Positions 42,246 through 50,443 of a DNA stretch of 64,000 bases are shown one piece after another. Origin of the DNA: Aurantibacter aestuarii (lineage in GTDB: Bacteria > Bacteroidota > Bacteroidia > Flavobacteriales > Flavobacteriaceae); NCBI RefSeq assembly GCF_003008425.1, contig NZ_PXOQ01000015.1, positions 271,001 to 335,000 of the forward strand. Direction: 5' to 3'. A program made the translations under genes and the position numbers. A model generated the notes under the pieces. That model saw only the letters and a program-made list of their open reading frames with translations. It had not been told where the DNA came from and ran no database searches. How positions within the stretch are numbered: the first letter of the stretch is position 1; each line of letters opens with the position of its first letter.

Positions 42246-42986
42246 CTACTCTCTAATCTTCTTTTTACGAAGCTCAAAATTCTGTCCTAGATAGACTTTA
42301 CGTACCATTTCATCATTAGCTAATTCTTCTGGTACTCCAGCTTTAAGAATGCTACCTTCAAACATTAAATAGGTACGGTCGGTAATGGCTAAAGTTTCTT
42401 GTACGTTATGGTCGGTAATTAGGATACCAATATTCTTTTTAGTTAATTGGGCTACAATACGCTGTATATCTTCCACCGCAACAGGATCTACACCTGCAAA
42501 AGGTTCGTCTAATAAAATAAAGTTGGGATCTGTTGCTAAAGCTCGTGCAATTTCTGTTCGGCGTCTTTCTCCACCAGAAAGTAAGTCGCCACGATTGGTT
42601 CTAATATGACCTAAACTAAATTCGTCTATAAGCGCTTCCATTTTCATTTCCTGCTCTTTTTTAGACAGTTTGGTAAGTTGAAGTACACTTAAAATATTAT
42701 CCTCAATACTCAATTTTCTAAACACCGAAGCTTCTTGTGCTAAATAGCCAATACCATTTTGAGCACGTTTGTACATAGGATAATTGGTAATCTCGGTACC
42801 ATCTAAAAATATTTTACCCGAGTTTGGTTTTACCAACCCCACTGTCATATAAAACGATGTGGTTTTTCCTGCACCATTTGGACCTAATAAACCAACAATT
42901 TCTCCCTGATTAACTTCCAAAGATACTTCCTTAACGACTTTTCTTCCGTTATAGGATTTCATTAATTTTTCGGCTCTTAACTTCAT
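42246..42986 (-). CDS. lptB: LPS export ABC transporter ATP-binding protein
   Basis: This 246-residue ABC ATPase powers extraction of LPS from the inner membrane with LptFG. The Walker A GPNGAGKT is at 35-42, GYLAQEASVFRKLS is the Q-loop region with the LptB-specific sequence, LLSGGERRRTEIARALA the signature, FILLDEPFAGVDP the Walker B and ITDHNV the H-loop. Length and the Q-loop wording are those of LptB rather than a generic importer ATPase. LptA/LptC and LptFG are not adjacent. A separate terminator lies upstream of it, so it is probably transcribed on its own. Confidence 0.95.
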   Translation of the reverse strand: MKLRAEKLMKSYNGRKVVKEVSLEVNQGEIVGLLGPNGAGKTTSFYMTVGLVKPNSGKIFLDGTEITNYPMYKRAQNGIGYLAQEASVFRKLSIEDNILSVLQLTKLSKKEQEMKMEALIDEFSLGHIRTNRGDLLSGGERRRTEIARALATDPNFILLDEPFAGVDPVAVEDIQRIVAQLTKKNIGILITDHNVQETLAITDRTYLMFEGSILKAGVPEELANDEMVRKVYLGQNFELRKKKIRE

Positions 42987-43016
42987 GTAAATGGTATTTT
43001 AATGGTAAAATAGTAA

Positions 43017-43051
43017 AAAAGCACCGCTTTCAAATAAAAAATGGTGCTTTT
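43017..43051 (-). terminator. Rho-independent terminator after the tatC-ahpD run
   Basis: A 9-bp perfect stem (AAAAGCACC with GGTGCTTTT, 17-nt loop) lies 10 nt beyond the stop of the AhpD-like gene and is followed on the minus strand by further Ts. It separates the kdsD-tatC-AhpD-like operon from lptB. Confidence 0.7.
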
Positions 43052-43060
43052 AAGGTTAAA

Positions 43061-43417
43061 TTAACCTTGAGTTTCGTTTTCTAAAGCTTCCCAGAACTCG
43101 TAAGCACGTCTTAAATGTGGAATAACAATTGTTCCTCCAATTAACGTGGAAATTCCTAAGGTGTCCATAACCTGGTCTTTTGTTACACCAGCTTTATAAG
43201 AAGACTCTAAGTGGTAACGAATACAATCGTCACAACGTAGCACCGCAGATGCAGCTAATCCAATTAGCTCTTTAGTTTTTTTATCTAAAGAACCACCATC
43301 GGCATAAGCATTGGTATCTAAATTAAAAATACGCTTTGTAATTTTATTATTTTGAGCAAGAATTTTTTCGTTCATTTTAGAACGGTACTCATTATATTCT
43401 TTAACGATATTAGACAT
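43061..43417 (-). CDS. Carboxymuconolactone decarboxylase/AhpD-like protein
   Basis: This 118-residue all-helical protein carries the CMD/AhpD signature: CDDCIRYHLESSYKAGVTKD with the redox C-x-x-C (CDDC, about 58-61) and the following His. It is the short form found as a trimer or hexamer. AhpD proteins act as alkylhydroperoxidases; the substrate of this member is unknown. It overlaps the end of tatC by 8 nt, so it is translated from the same message. Confidence 0.88.
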   Translation of the reverse strand: MSNIVKEYNEYRSKMNEKILAQNNKITKRIFNLDTNAYADGGSLDKKTKELIGLAASAVLRCDDCIRYHLESSYKAGVTKDQVMDTLGISTLIGGTIVIPHLRRAYEFWEALENETQG

Positions 43418-44234
43418 GTTTTAAATCTTTTTTAGTTTCTTTTTTCACCACAAATTTAGAGATATAAATACTTACTTCGTATAAGATCACCACAGGAATT
43501 GCAACAATAATTTGACTGGCCACATCTGGTGGTGTAATTATAGCCGATAATATTAAGATAAGCACTAATGCGACTTTTCGATTTTTTCTTAAAAACTGAG
43601 GTGTTACCAACCCTACACGTGTTAGAAAATATATTATTATGGGTAATTCAAATATTATTCCACATGCTAAGACAGATGCTCTAACCAATCCAATGTAAGA
43701 GTCTAAATCAAACTCGTTGCTTACTTCTGCGCTTACCGAATAAGTTCCTAAAAAATTAATAGATAATGGTGTGATGATATAGTAACCAAAAACAACTCCT
43801 AAAAAGAACAGAATTGAAGACACAATAATAAAACCTCTAGAATTTTTTCGTTCATTAGGGTTTAAGCCTGGACTAATAAAGCGCCAAAGCTGATAAATAA
43901 CATAGGGGAAAGCCACTACAAAACCTGCTAAAATGGAGGTCCAAATGTGTGCCGAAAACTGTGTGGCTACTTTTCTGGCTTGAATTTTAAATGGTAACTC
44001 TGCAGCACACATGGTAGTATCCATATTAAAATAAGTGGCAATGTCACACAACATTTTATAGGTGGGAAAGGTCATTTTTTTAGGACCAAAAATGATAGTT
44101 TCAAAAATAAATCCTTTAAAAAAAAACGCGACAGCTCCACAAATAACAACTGCAGCACAAATGCGTATTAAATGCCATCTTAAATCTTCCAAATGATCTA
44201 AAAAAGACATTTCGTTTACTTGTTTTCTAGCCAT
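43410..44234 (-). CDS. tatC: Sec-independent (twin-arginine) protein translocase subunit TatC
   Basis: This 274-residue inner-membrane protein has six membrane helices. MSFLDHLEDLRWHLIR at 9-24 is the conserved N-terminal cytoplasmic helix, and the first periplasmic loop is enlarged (about 47-90, with two cysteines), as is usual in Bacteroidota. FVVAFPYVIYQLWRFISPGL and NERK follow as further family marks. It recognises twin-arginine signal peptides. The TatA/TatB partner is not adjacent. Its ATG overlaps the kdsD stop by one base. Confidence 0.95.
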   Translation of the reverse strand: MARKQVNEMSFLDHLEDLRWHLIRICAAVVICGAVAFFFKGFIFETIIFGPKKMTFPTYKMLCDIATYFNMDTTMCAAELPFKIQARKVATQFSAHIWTSILAGFVVAFPYVIYQLWRFISPGLNPNERKNSRGFIIVSSILFFLGVVFGYYIITPLSINFLGTYSVSAEVSNEFDLDSYIGLVRASVLACGIIFELPIIIYFLTRVGLVTPQFLRKNRKVALVLILILSAIITPPDVASQIIVAIPVVILYEVSIYISKFVVKKETKKDLKHV

Positions 44235-45202
44235 TACAGTATGCCTTCTTTAATTAAATCATGTACATGCACAATTCCGGCATATCCATTTTGATTAACC
44301 ACCACGAGTTGTGAGATTTCATGAGTTTCAAAAACCTCTTTGGCATCTACAGCCATAGCTTTTTCACTTATGGTTTTAGGATTGGAACTCATAATGTCTT
44401 TAGCGGTAAGGTGTTTAAAATCGTCTGTTTTAGACAACATACGTCTTAAATCACCATCGGTAATAATACCAATAACTTTATTGTCCTCTAATACCGCTGT
44501 AACCCCTAAACGTTTTTCAGAAATTTCAATAATTACATCTTTAAGAGAAGTATTTGCTGTAACCTGAGGTTTTTCATTAACCTGAGATAAATCACTTATA
44601 CGTAAATATAACTTTTTACCTAAGGCACCACCTGGATGGTATTTTGCAAAATCGTTACTTGTAAAGTTTTGTAATTTTAATAAGCAAACCGCTAAGGCGT
44701 CGCCCATAACCAACTGTGCTGTGGTACTTGTTGTAGGCGCTAAATTATTTGGACAAGCTTCTTTCTCTACATAGGTATTTAAAACAAAATTAGCTTCCTG
44801 TCCCAAAAACGAATTTTTATTACCCGTAATTGCAATCATTTTATTACCAGCTTTTTTAATAAAAGGTACTAATACTTTAATTTCTGGAGTGTTACCACTT
44901 TTAGAAATACAAATAACCACATCATCTTCTAAAATTAAACCTAAATCTCCATGAATAGCGTCTGCAGCATGCATAAAAACAGCAGGAGTACCCGTACTAT
45001 TCATAGTAGCTACAATTTTAGTTGCAATAATGGCACTTTTTCCAATCCCTGTAATAATTACACGTCCTTTAGAGTTGTGGATTAAATCTACTGCATTATA
45101 AAAATCGGTATCTAATAATGTCGTTAAATTTGCAATAGACTCGCTTTCAAGTAGTATGGTCTCTTTGGCTAATTGTGTTATAAATTCTGGATTATTAGAC
45201 AT
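44234..45202 (-). CDS. kdsD: D-arabinose 5-phosphate isomerase (KpsF/GutQ family)
   Basis: This 322-residue enzyme interconverts ribulose 5-phosphate and arabinose 5-phosphate, the first step to KDO. It has a SIS domain (about 25-175; VIITGIGKSAIIATKIVATM and CISKSGNTPEIKVLVPFIKK) and two CBS domains (about 200-322). HAADAIHGDLG carries the active-site His region and KYHPGGALGKKL is the conserved segment linking the domains. It leads the kdsD-tatC-AhpD run. A separate KDO supply fits the presence of lptB and a normal LPS pathway. Confidence 0.93.
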   Translation of the reverse strand: MSNNPEFITQLAKETILLESESIANLTTLLDTDFYNAVDLIHNSKGRVIITGIGKSAIIATKIVATMNSTGTPAVFMHAADAIHGDLGLILEDDVVICISKSGNTPEIKVLVPFIKKAGNKMIAITGNKNSFLGQEANFVLNTYVEKEACPNNLAPTTSTTAQLVMGDALAVCLLKLQNFTSNDFAKYHPGGALGKKLYLRISDLSQVNEKPQVTANTSLKDVIIEISEKRLGVTAVLEDNKVIGIITDGDLRRMLSKTDDFKHLTAKDIMSSNPKTISEKAMAVDAKEVFETHEISQLVVVNQNGYAGIVHVHDLIKEGIL

Positions 45203-45248
45203 TAAATATTCTTTTTGTTTTATAAAGATTTCACTATCTTTAATTATT

Positions 45249-45264
45249 GTAGAAATACTTCTAC
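45249..45264. promoter_or_regulatory. Inverted repeat in the kdsD-recQ divergent region
   Basis: GTAGAA-ATAC-TTCTAC is a perfect 6+6 dyad with a 4-nt spacer, 47 nt from the kdsD start and 105 nt from the recQ start. It lies between divergent genes and has the size of a repressor or activator binding site. Nothing in the sequence names the regulator. Confidence 0.35.
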
Positions 45265-45368
45265 GTAATTCATGACAAATTTAATTAAAAAATAAAAGCT
45301 ATTTTTATATTTTAAATGTTAATAGTAGCGTTAAGCTATAAAATATTACAAAATATCAATTTTACATT

Positions 45369-47561
45369 TTGAAAGACGCGATTTATTCAGATTTAAAAAA
45401 ATTTTTCGGATTTACCGAATTTAAAGGATTACAGGAAAAAGTCATTGAAAGTATTTTATCTAAACAAAATACCTTTGTGATTATGCCAACTGGAGGCGGA
45501 AAATCTTTGTGTTATCAACTTCCGGCTTTAATGCAAGAGGGCACAGCTATAGTAGTGTCTCCATTAATTGCTTTAATGAAAAATCAGGTAGATGCTATTA
45601 GAGGTATTTCTAATGAAAATGGTATAGCTCATGTTTTAAATTCTTCATTAAATAAAACTGAAGTAAAGCAGGTTAAAGAAGATATTACTAATGGTATCAC
45701 AAAATTACTTTATGTGGCACCAGAATCTTTAACCAAAGACGATTATATTAATTTTTTAAATACAGTTAAAGTTTCTTTTGTTGCCATAGATGAAGCACAT
45801 TGTATAAGTGAATGGGGACACGATTTTAGACCAGAATACCGTAATTTAAAAAATATAATTGCTAGACTTGGAGATAATATTCCTGTTATTGGTTTAACGG
45901 CAACAGCAACCCCAAAAGTACAAGAAGATATTTTGAAAAATTTAGGGATGACGGATGCTAATACTTTTAAAGCTTCCTTTAATCGCCCAAATTTATATTA
46001 CGAAGTAAGACCTAAAACCAGTAATATTGAAGGTGATATTATACGATTTATTAAGCAAAACCAAGGAAAGTCTGGTATTATTTATTGCTTAAGTCGTAAA
46101 AAAGTTGAAGAATTATCTCAGGTTTTACAAGTTAACGGTATTAATGCTATTCCTTACCATGCAGGTTTAGAACCTAAAAAGCGCGCCCACCATCAGGATA
46201 TGTTTTTAATGGAAGAAGTAGATGTGGTAGTTGCTACCATTGCTTTTGGTATGGGTATAGATAAACCCGATGTGCGCTTTGTCATTCATCACGATATTCC
46301 TAAAAGTTTAGAAAGTTATTACCAAGAAACCGGTCGTGCAGGTAGAGATGGAGGAGAAGGACATTGTTTGGCGTTTTATTCTTATAAAGATGTCGAAAAG
46401 TTAGAGAAATTTATGTCTGGTAAGCCTGTGGCAGAGCAGGAAATTGGTCATGCCTTATTGCAAGAAGTGGTTTCTTATGCAGAAACTTCAATGTCGAGAC
46501 GCCAGTTTATTCTTCATTATTTTGGGGAAGAATTTGATACAGAAACAGGTGAAGGTGCTGATATGGACGACAATATGCGTTTTCCAAAGAAAAAGAAAGA
46601 AGCCCAAGACGAAGTTTTAATTTTATTAAATACAGTTAAAAACACCAATGCTAAATACAAATCTAAGGATTTGGTTAATGTGTTGCTAGGTAAGGAAAAT
46701 GCGCTTATAAATTCTCATAAAACCAATGAGCAGCCATTTTTTGGCTCAGGAAAGGCAGAAGATAAAAACTTCTGGATGGCGTTAACACGTCAGTCATTAG
46801 TAGCAGGATTGCTTAAAAAAGATATTGAAACCTATGGGGTTATTAAATTAACACCAAAAGGAGAAGCTTTTATTAAACAACCAGAGTCTTTTATGATGAC
46901 AGAAGATCATATTTTTGATGATTCTACAGACGATAGCATTATAAGTAGTAATAAAGCAAATGCAGCGGTAGCAGATGAAGCTTTAATGACTATTCTTAAA
47001 AGTTTAAGAAAGAAAAACGCGAAGAAACTTGGTGTCCCACCATTTGTTATTTTTCAGGATCCTTCTTTACAAGACATGGCATTAAAATATCCTATTACTC
47101 TTGAAGAGTTGGCTAATGTTCATGGTGTTGGAGAAGGTAAAGCTAAAAAATACGGTAAAGATTTTGTAGCTGAAATTGCTAGTTATGTTGAAGAAAATAA
47201 CATTATGCGTCCGGAAGATTTAATTGTAAAATCTACGGGAAGTAATTCTGCTCTAAAACTGTATATTATTCAAAACATAGACCGTAAGTTACCTTTAACC
47301 GATATTGCTTCTGCTAAAGGCATGGACATGGAAGATTTTATAAAAGAAATGGAAGCCATAGTCTATTCGGGAACTAAATTAAATATCAATTATTGGATTG
47401 AAGATATTTTAGACGAAGACCAGCAGGAAGAAATCCACGAGTATTTCATGGAAGCTGAAACTGATAAAATAGACGATGCTATAGAAGAGTTTGATGGCGA
47501 TTATGATGATGAAGAATTACGCTTATACCGCATTAAATTTATTAGTGAGGTAGCTAATTAG
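45369..47561 (+). CDS. recQ: ATP-dependent DNA helicase RecQ (zinc cysteines absent)
   Basis: This 730-residue SF2 helicase has MPTGGGKSLCYQLP (39-52, Lys45), DEAHCISEWGHDFRPEY (141-157), TATATP and the helicase C domain with ETGRAGRDG (320-328). A RQC winged-helix follows, then an HRDC domain at about 532-610 and a long acidic C-terminal tail. The RecQ zinc site is missing: the segment 371-403 (AETSMSRRQF, then GEGADMDDN) contains none of the four cysteines present in E. coli RecQ. The start is TTG: a stop lies 27 nt upstream in frame and the next ATG is inside the ATPase motif. It acts in recombination and replication-fork repair. Confidence 0.95.
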   Translation: MKDAIYSDLKKFFGFTEFKGLQEKVIESILSKQNTFVIMPTGGGKSLCYQLPALMQEGTAIVVSPLIALMKNQVDAIRGISNENGIAHVLNSSLNKTEVKQVKEDITNGITKLLYVAPESLTKDDYINFLNTVKVSFVAIDEAHCISEWGHDFRPEYRNLKNIIARLGDNIPVIGLTATATPKVQEDILKNLGMTDANTFKASFNRPNLYYEVRPKTSNIEGDIIRFIKQNQGKSGIIYCLSRKKVEELSQVLQVNGINAIPYHAGLEPKKRAHHQDMFLMEEVDVVVATIAFGMGIDKPDVRFVIHHDIPKSLESYYQETGRAGRDGGEGHCLAFYSYKDVEKLEKFMSGKPVAEQEIGHALLQEVVSYAETSMSRRQFILHYFGEEFDTETGEGADMDDNMRFPKKKKEAQDEVLILLNTVKNTNAKYKSKDLVNVLLGKENALINSHKTNEQPFFGSGKAEDKNFWMALTRQSLVAGLLKKDIETYGVIKLTPKGEAFIKQPESFMMTEDHIFDDSTDDSIISSNKANAAVADEALMTILKSLRKKNAKKLGVPPFVIFQDPSLQDMALKYPITLEELANVHGVGEGKAKKYGKDFVAEIASYVEENNIMRPEDLIVKSTGSNSALKLYIIQNIDRKLPLTDIASAKGMDMEDFIKEMEAIVYSGTKLNINYWIEDILDEDQQEEIHEYFMEAETDKIDDAIEEFDGDYDDEELRLYRIKFISEVAN

Positions 47562-47577
47562 TGATTAGTATATAGTG
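47557..47577 (+). repeat. Short 7-nt periodic run after recQ
   Basis: ATTAGTG, ATTAGTA and TATAGTG follow each other across and beyond the recQ stop codon. With only three degenerate copies it is weak, but it is the third place in the window with 7-nt periodicity at a gene end. The rest of the 189-nt gap to 47750 contains A/T-rich sequence and the promoter box at 47720. Confidence 0.35.
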
Positions 47578-47719
47578 GTTATCTTTTAAAGTGTTTTTAT
47601 AATTAGTTAAAGTGTTTTCAGTTTTACACAATCAATGCGATATTACATTAAAACTCATTACAAACTATTCAGCAATCCAAAATTCCAAACTCAAAATTCG
47701 TAAATCTTAAATCAAATTG

Positions 47720-47727
47720 TATCTTTG
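47720..47727 (+). promoter_or_regulatory. Bacteroidota -7 promoter box of the peptidyl-prolyl isomerase gene
   Basis: TATCTTTG is a perfect TAnnTTTG box, 24 nt upstream of the ATG at 47751. A TTC at 47697-47699, 20 nt further upstream, is a one-mismatch -33 TTG. It is one of the best promoters in the window. Confidence 0.65.
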
Positions 47728-47750
47728 CAGCTCATTAAAAAAAAGAAGTC

Positions 47751-48683
47751 ATGCAAGACGGTTTATACGCAAAATTCAATACCAATAAAGGCGAAATACT
47801 AGTGAACTTAGAGTTTAATAAAGCTCCGGGAACTGTAGGTAATTTCGTGGCTTTAGCAGAAGGACAAATGGAAAATAAGGTTAAACCACAAGGAACACCT
47901 TATTATGATGGATTAACATTCCATAGAGTTATTTCAGATTTTATGATTCAAGGTGGATGTCCACTAGGAACAGGAACTGGAGATCCAGGATATAAGTTTG
48001 CAGATGAGTTTCACCCAGATTTAAAACATGATGGACCAGGCGTTTTAAGTATGGCAAATTCTGGACCTGGAACAAACGGTTCTCAGTTTTTTATTACGCA
48101 TGTTGCAACAGATTGGTTAGATGGTAATCATACCGTTTTTGGAAAAGTGGTTGAAGGTCAAGATGTTGTAGATGCTATTAAACAAGGTGATAAAATTGAA
48201 ACTTTAGAAATTGTAAGAGTAGGATCAGATGCTGAAGCTTATAATGCAATTGAAGCTTTTAGAACTTTTGATGGTGAAAGAGCACGCAAATTAGAAGAAG
48301 CTAAACAAAAAGCAGAAGCAGAGTTAGATAAAATTGCTGCAGGATTTGATAAAACTGAAAGTGGATTACGTTACAAAGTCATTCAAAAAGGAAACGGGAA
48401 AAAAGCCAATAAAGCCGATCAAGTTTCTGTACATTATAAAGGACAATTAGCAGACGGAACTGTATTCGATTCATCTTACAAAAGAAACCAGCCTTTAGAC
48501 TTCCAAGTAGGTGTAGGTCAGGTTATTTCAGGATGGGATGAAGGAATCCAATTATTAAACGTTGGAGATAAAGCACGTTTTGTTATACCAAGCCATTTAG
48601 GATATGGATCTCGCGGTGCTGGTGGCGTTATTCCACCAAACGCGACTTTAATATTTGATGTAGAATTAATGGACGTAAAATAA
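47751..48683 (+). CDS. Cyclophilin-FKBP fusion peptidyl-prolyl isomerase
   Basis: This 310-residue cytoplasmic protein has no signal peptide. Residues 1-165 form a cyclophilin: [15 protein letters not shown] (about 54-68), [17 protein letters not shown] and the [10 protein letters not shown] strand. A charged helical linker (about 165-205, [18 protein letters not shown]) leads to an FKBP domain (205-310) with [31 protein letters not shown] and [15 protein letters not shown]. Both active sites look intact. Such dual-family immunophilins are known from flavobacteria and a few others. It should act as a folding catalyst for cytoplasmic proteins. It has its own promoter and terminator. Confidence 0.95.
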   Translation: MQDGLYAKFNTNKGEILVNLEFNKAPGTVGNFVALAEGQMENKVKPQGTPYYDGLTFHRVISDFMIQGGCPLGTGTGDPGYKFADEFHPDLKHDGPGVLSMANSGPGTNGSQFFITHVATDWLDGNHTVFGKVVEGQDVVDAIKQGDKIETLEIVRVGSDAEAYNAIEAFRTFDGERARKLEEAKQKAEAELDKIAAGFDKTESGLRYKVIQKGNGKKANKADQVSVHYKGQLADGTVFDSSYKRNQPLDFQVGVGQVISGWDEGIQLLNVGDKARFVIPSHLGYGSRGAGGVIPPNATLIFDVELMDVK

Positions 48684-48705
48684 ATACGTCTCTTCGTATA
48701 AAAGT

Positions 48706-48732
48706 AAAGCCAACCTTTGGGTTGGCTTTTTT
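48706..48732. terminator. Bidirectional rho-independent terminator
   Basis: A 10-bp perfect stem (AAAGCCAACC with GGTTGGCTTT, TTTG loop) and a T-run lie between the convergent isomerase and propeller-lipoprotein genes. The A-run on the left arm allows it to serve both directions. It is the strongest terminator in the window. Confidence 0.9.
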
Positions 48733-48733
48733 A

Positions 48734-49822
48734 TTACTTCCAAGGTCCGTCTTTCGCAATGCTATAAAATCGTGTTCCGTTATAAGAAAACAAGCCTAAA
48801 TGGCCACCAAACCAGAATTTACCCTTACGATCTTGAAAAATATCTTGGATAGCGTTACTGGTAAGACCTTTATTTTTATGATAATTTATAAAGCGTTCCC
48901 CATTAAACTTGTAAACACCATAACCTTCAACTGGAAACCAAATTGCACCAATTTTATCTTTAAATAAGCTCCAAACTTCGCTGCCTTTTACTGTGTTGGT
49001 ATCTATTTTATTAAAGGATTCACCATTATATACACTAATACCTTTGTGATGGGTTGCAAACCAGATATTACCGGAATTATCCTCTAAGATATCGTTAACT
49101 GCATTATTGGACAGTCCATCTTTTTCTGAAATATTTTTTAAGGTTTTCCCATTGTAAATATACGCTCCGTTATTGGTTGCAAACCACATTTGGTTCTTAC
49201 TGTCCTGCATAATAGCATGAACAATTTTAGAACTGGTTACCCCACGATTATAGTCTGGAGTCGTCTCAGGTAAATTGAAACTTTTAAAGTGATTATTTTT
49301 AAATGTACTTACGCCGTTAATAGTTCCTAACCAAAGTAGGTTATTATGGTCTAAATATATAGACCAGATGTCATTACCGTCTAAGCCGTCTGTTTCCGTA
49401 AACTGTTTAAATTGTTTGCCATTATACACAATTAAGCCATTATTGGTCGCAAAGTAAATATGGTGATGTTTGTCTTCAACTATACCTCTAACCGCTTGAG
49501 CATTAAACCCGTTTGTGCTATTAAAATACTCCAGTTCTTCGCCATTAAATCGGGCAACACCATCTCCATTTGTGCCAAACCACAAGTGGCCATTAGAATC
49601 TTCAAAAATGCGACGTACAAATAAACTTACTAAATGGTCTGTATTGTCATTTATGTTATCAGTTTGTGGAAACCTGAAGACTTGTGCATCAGTATTTGTT
49701 TGCGATTTAGTAGATGTATTGAAGTTTTTTTCTTTACTTATTTCTGTACTTGGTTTTGCGTCTTTAGTTTGACAACTATTGAAAATTATAGCAATGAATA
49801 GTATGTAAATAGTATTTTTCAT
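48734..49822 (-). CDS. Two-component-regulator-type propeller lipoprotein
   Basis: This 362-residue lipoprotein has a lipobox (IIFNSC, Cys17). About seven blades of the regulator-propeller repeat follow, each around 40 residues, with the pattern G-x-LWFGT-x-x-G-x-x-x-xNG-x-x-F-x-x-x-x-x-x-GL (for example NGHLWFGTNGDGVARFNGEE). The family usually forms the periplasmic sensor of hybrid two-component systems; here there is no kinase domain, so it is a stand-alone propeller in the periplasm or at the outer membrane. It lies 19 nt after coaD and ends at the shared terminator. The ligand is unknown. Confidence 0.85.
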   Translation of the reverse strand: MKNTIYILFIAIIFNSCQTKDAKPSTEISKEKNFNTSTKSQTNTDAQVFRFPQTDNINDNTDHLVSLFVRRIFEDSNGHLWFGTNGDGVARFNGEELEYFNSTNGFNAQAVRGIVEDKHHHIYFATNNGLIVYNGKQFKQFTETDGLDGNDIWSIYLDHNNLLWLGTINGVSTFKNNHFKSFNLPETTPDYNRGVTSSKIVHAIMQDSKNQMWFATNNGAYIYNGKTLKNISEKDGLSNNAVNDILEDNSGNIWFATHHKGISVYNGESFNKIDTNTVKGSEVWSLFKDKIGAIWFPVEGYGVYKFNGERFINYHKNKGLTSNAIQDIFQDRKGKFWFGGHLGLFSYNGTRFYSIAKDGPWK

Positions 49823-49841
49823 AAGTCAAACCATTTAGAAT

Positions 49842-50294
49842 TTAAACGCGGACGCTATTTGGAACCAGTTTGGTATAATCTCCATGATTTCTAATGACAT
49901 CTCTTACTATAGAAGACGAAATATAAGACGTGTTTGCAGCAGTAAGTAAAAACACAGTTTCTATAGGCGCTAAATCTCTATTGGTATGTGCAATAGCCTT
50001 TTCAAATTCAAAATCGGCAGGATTTCTTAAACCACGTAGAATAAACTGCACATTGTTTTTTAGACAAAAATCTACAGTTAAACCTTTATAGGTTATTACT
50101 TTTACTTTAGGCTCGTTTTTAAAAGCATCTTTAATAAAAGCCTGACGTTGCTCTAATGTAAACATGTATTTTTTATCGGCATTTACTCCTATAGCTACAA
50201 TAACTTCCTCAAATAAAGTAACACCTCGTTCAATAATATCAAAATGACCTTTGGTAATAGGATCAAAAGATCCTGGAAAGACTGCACGTTTCAT
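49842..50294 (-). CDS. coaD: Pantetheine-phosphate adenylyltransferase
   Basis: This 150-residue nucleotidyltransferase catalyses the fourth step of coenzyme A synthesis. The T-x-G-H site is DPITKGHFDII (His17), and the C-terminal YISSSIVRDV is the conserved ISSS(x)R-type motif that binds ATP. LRGLRNPADFEFE (about 88-100) is the pantetheine-binding segment. It has full family length. Its ATG overlaps the stop of an unlisted 49-residue membrane protein gene by one base, so the two are translationally coupled. Confidence 0.97.
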   Translation of the reverse strand: MKRAVFPGSFDPITKGHFDIIERGVTLFEEVIVAIGVNADKKYMFTLEQRQAFIKDAFKNEPKVKVITYKGLTVDFCLKNNVQFILRGLRNPADFEFEKAIAHTNRDLAPIETVFLLTAANTSYISSSIVRDVIRNHGDYTKLVPNSVRV

Positions 50295-50443
50295 TAGTTT
50301 ATTTTTTGTGTTTTAGTAGTTGTTTGTTTGCTATCTGTATTTACACTTTCTTGACGACTCATATAAAAATAAGCAATAATTAATATAATGACAATTATAA
50401 GTGCCGCGATATAATTTTTAGAACCTCTGCTTTTAAGTATCAT
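50294..50443 (-). CDS. 49-residue single-pass membrane protein
   Basis: This short frame starts at ATG 50443 and ends at TAA 50294-50296. It has a basic N-terminus (MILKSRGSKN), one strong membrane helix (about 11-28, AALIIVIILIIAYFY) and a hydrophilic Thr/Lys/Gln-rich tail. Its start overlaps the TPR gene's stop by one base and its stop overlaps the coaD start by one base (both TAATG). This exact fit, with the membrane segment, makes it a real gene. By topology the tail would be periplasmic. The function is unknown. Confidence 0.75.
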   Translation of the reverse strand: MILKSRGSKNYIAALIIVIILIIAYFYMSRQESVNTDSKQTTTKTQKIN

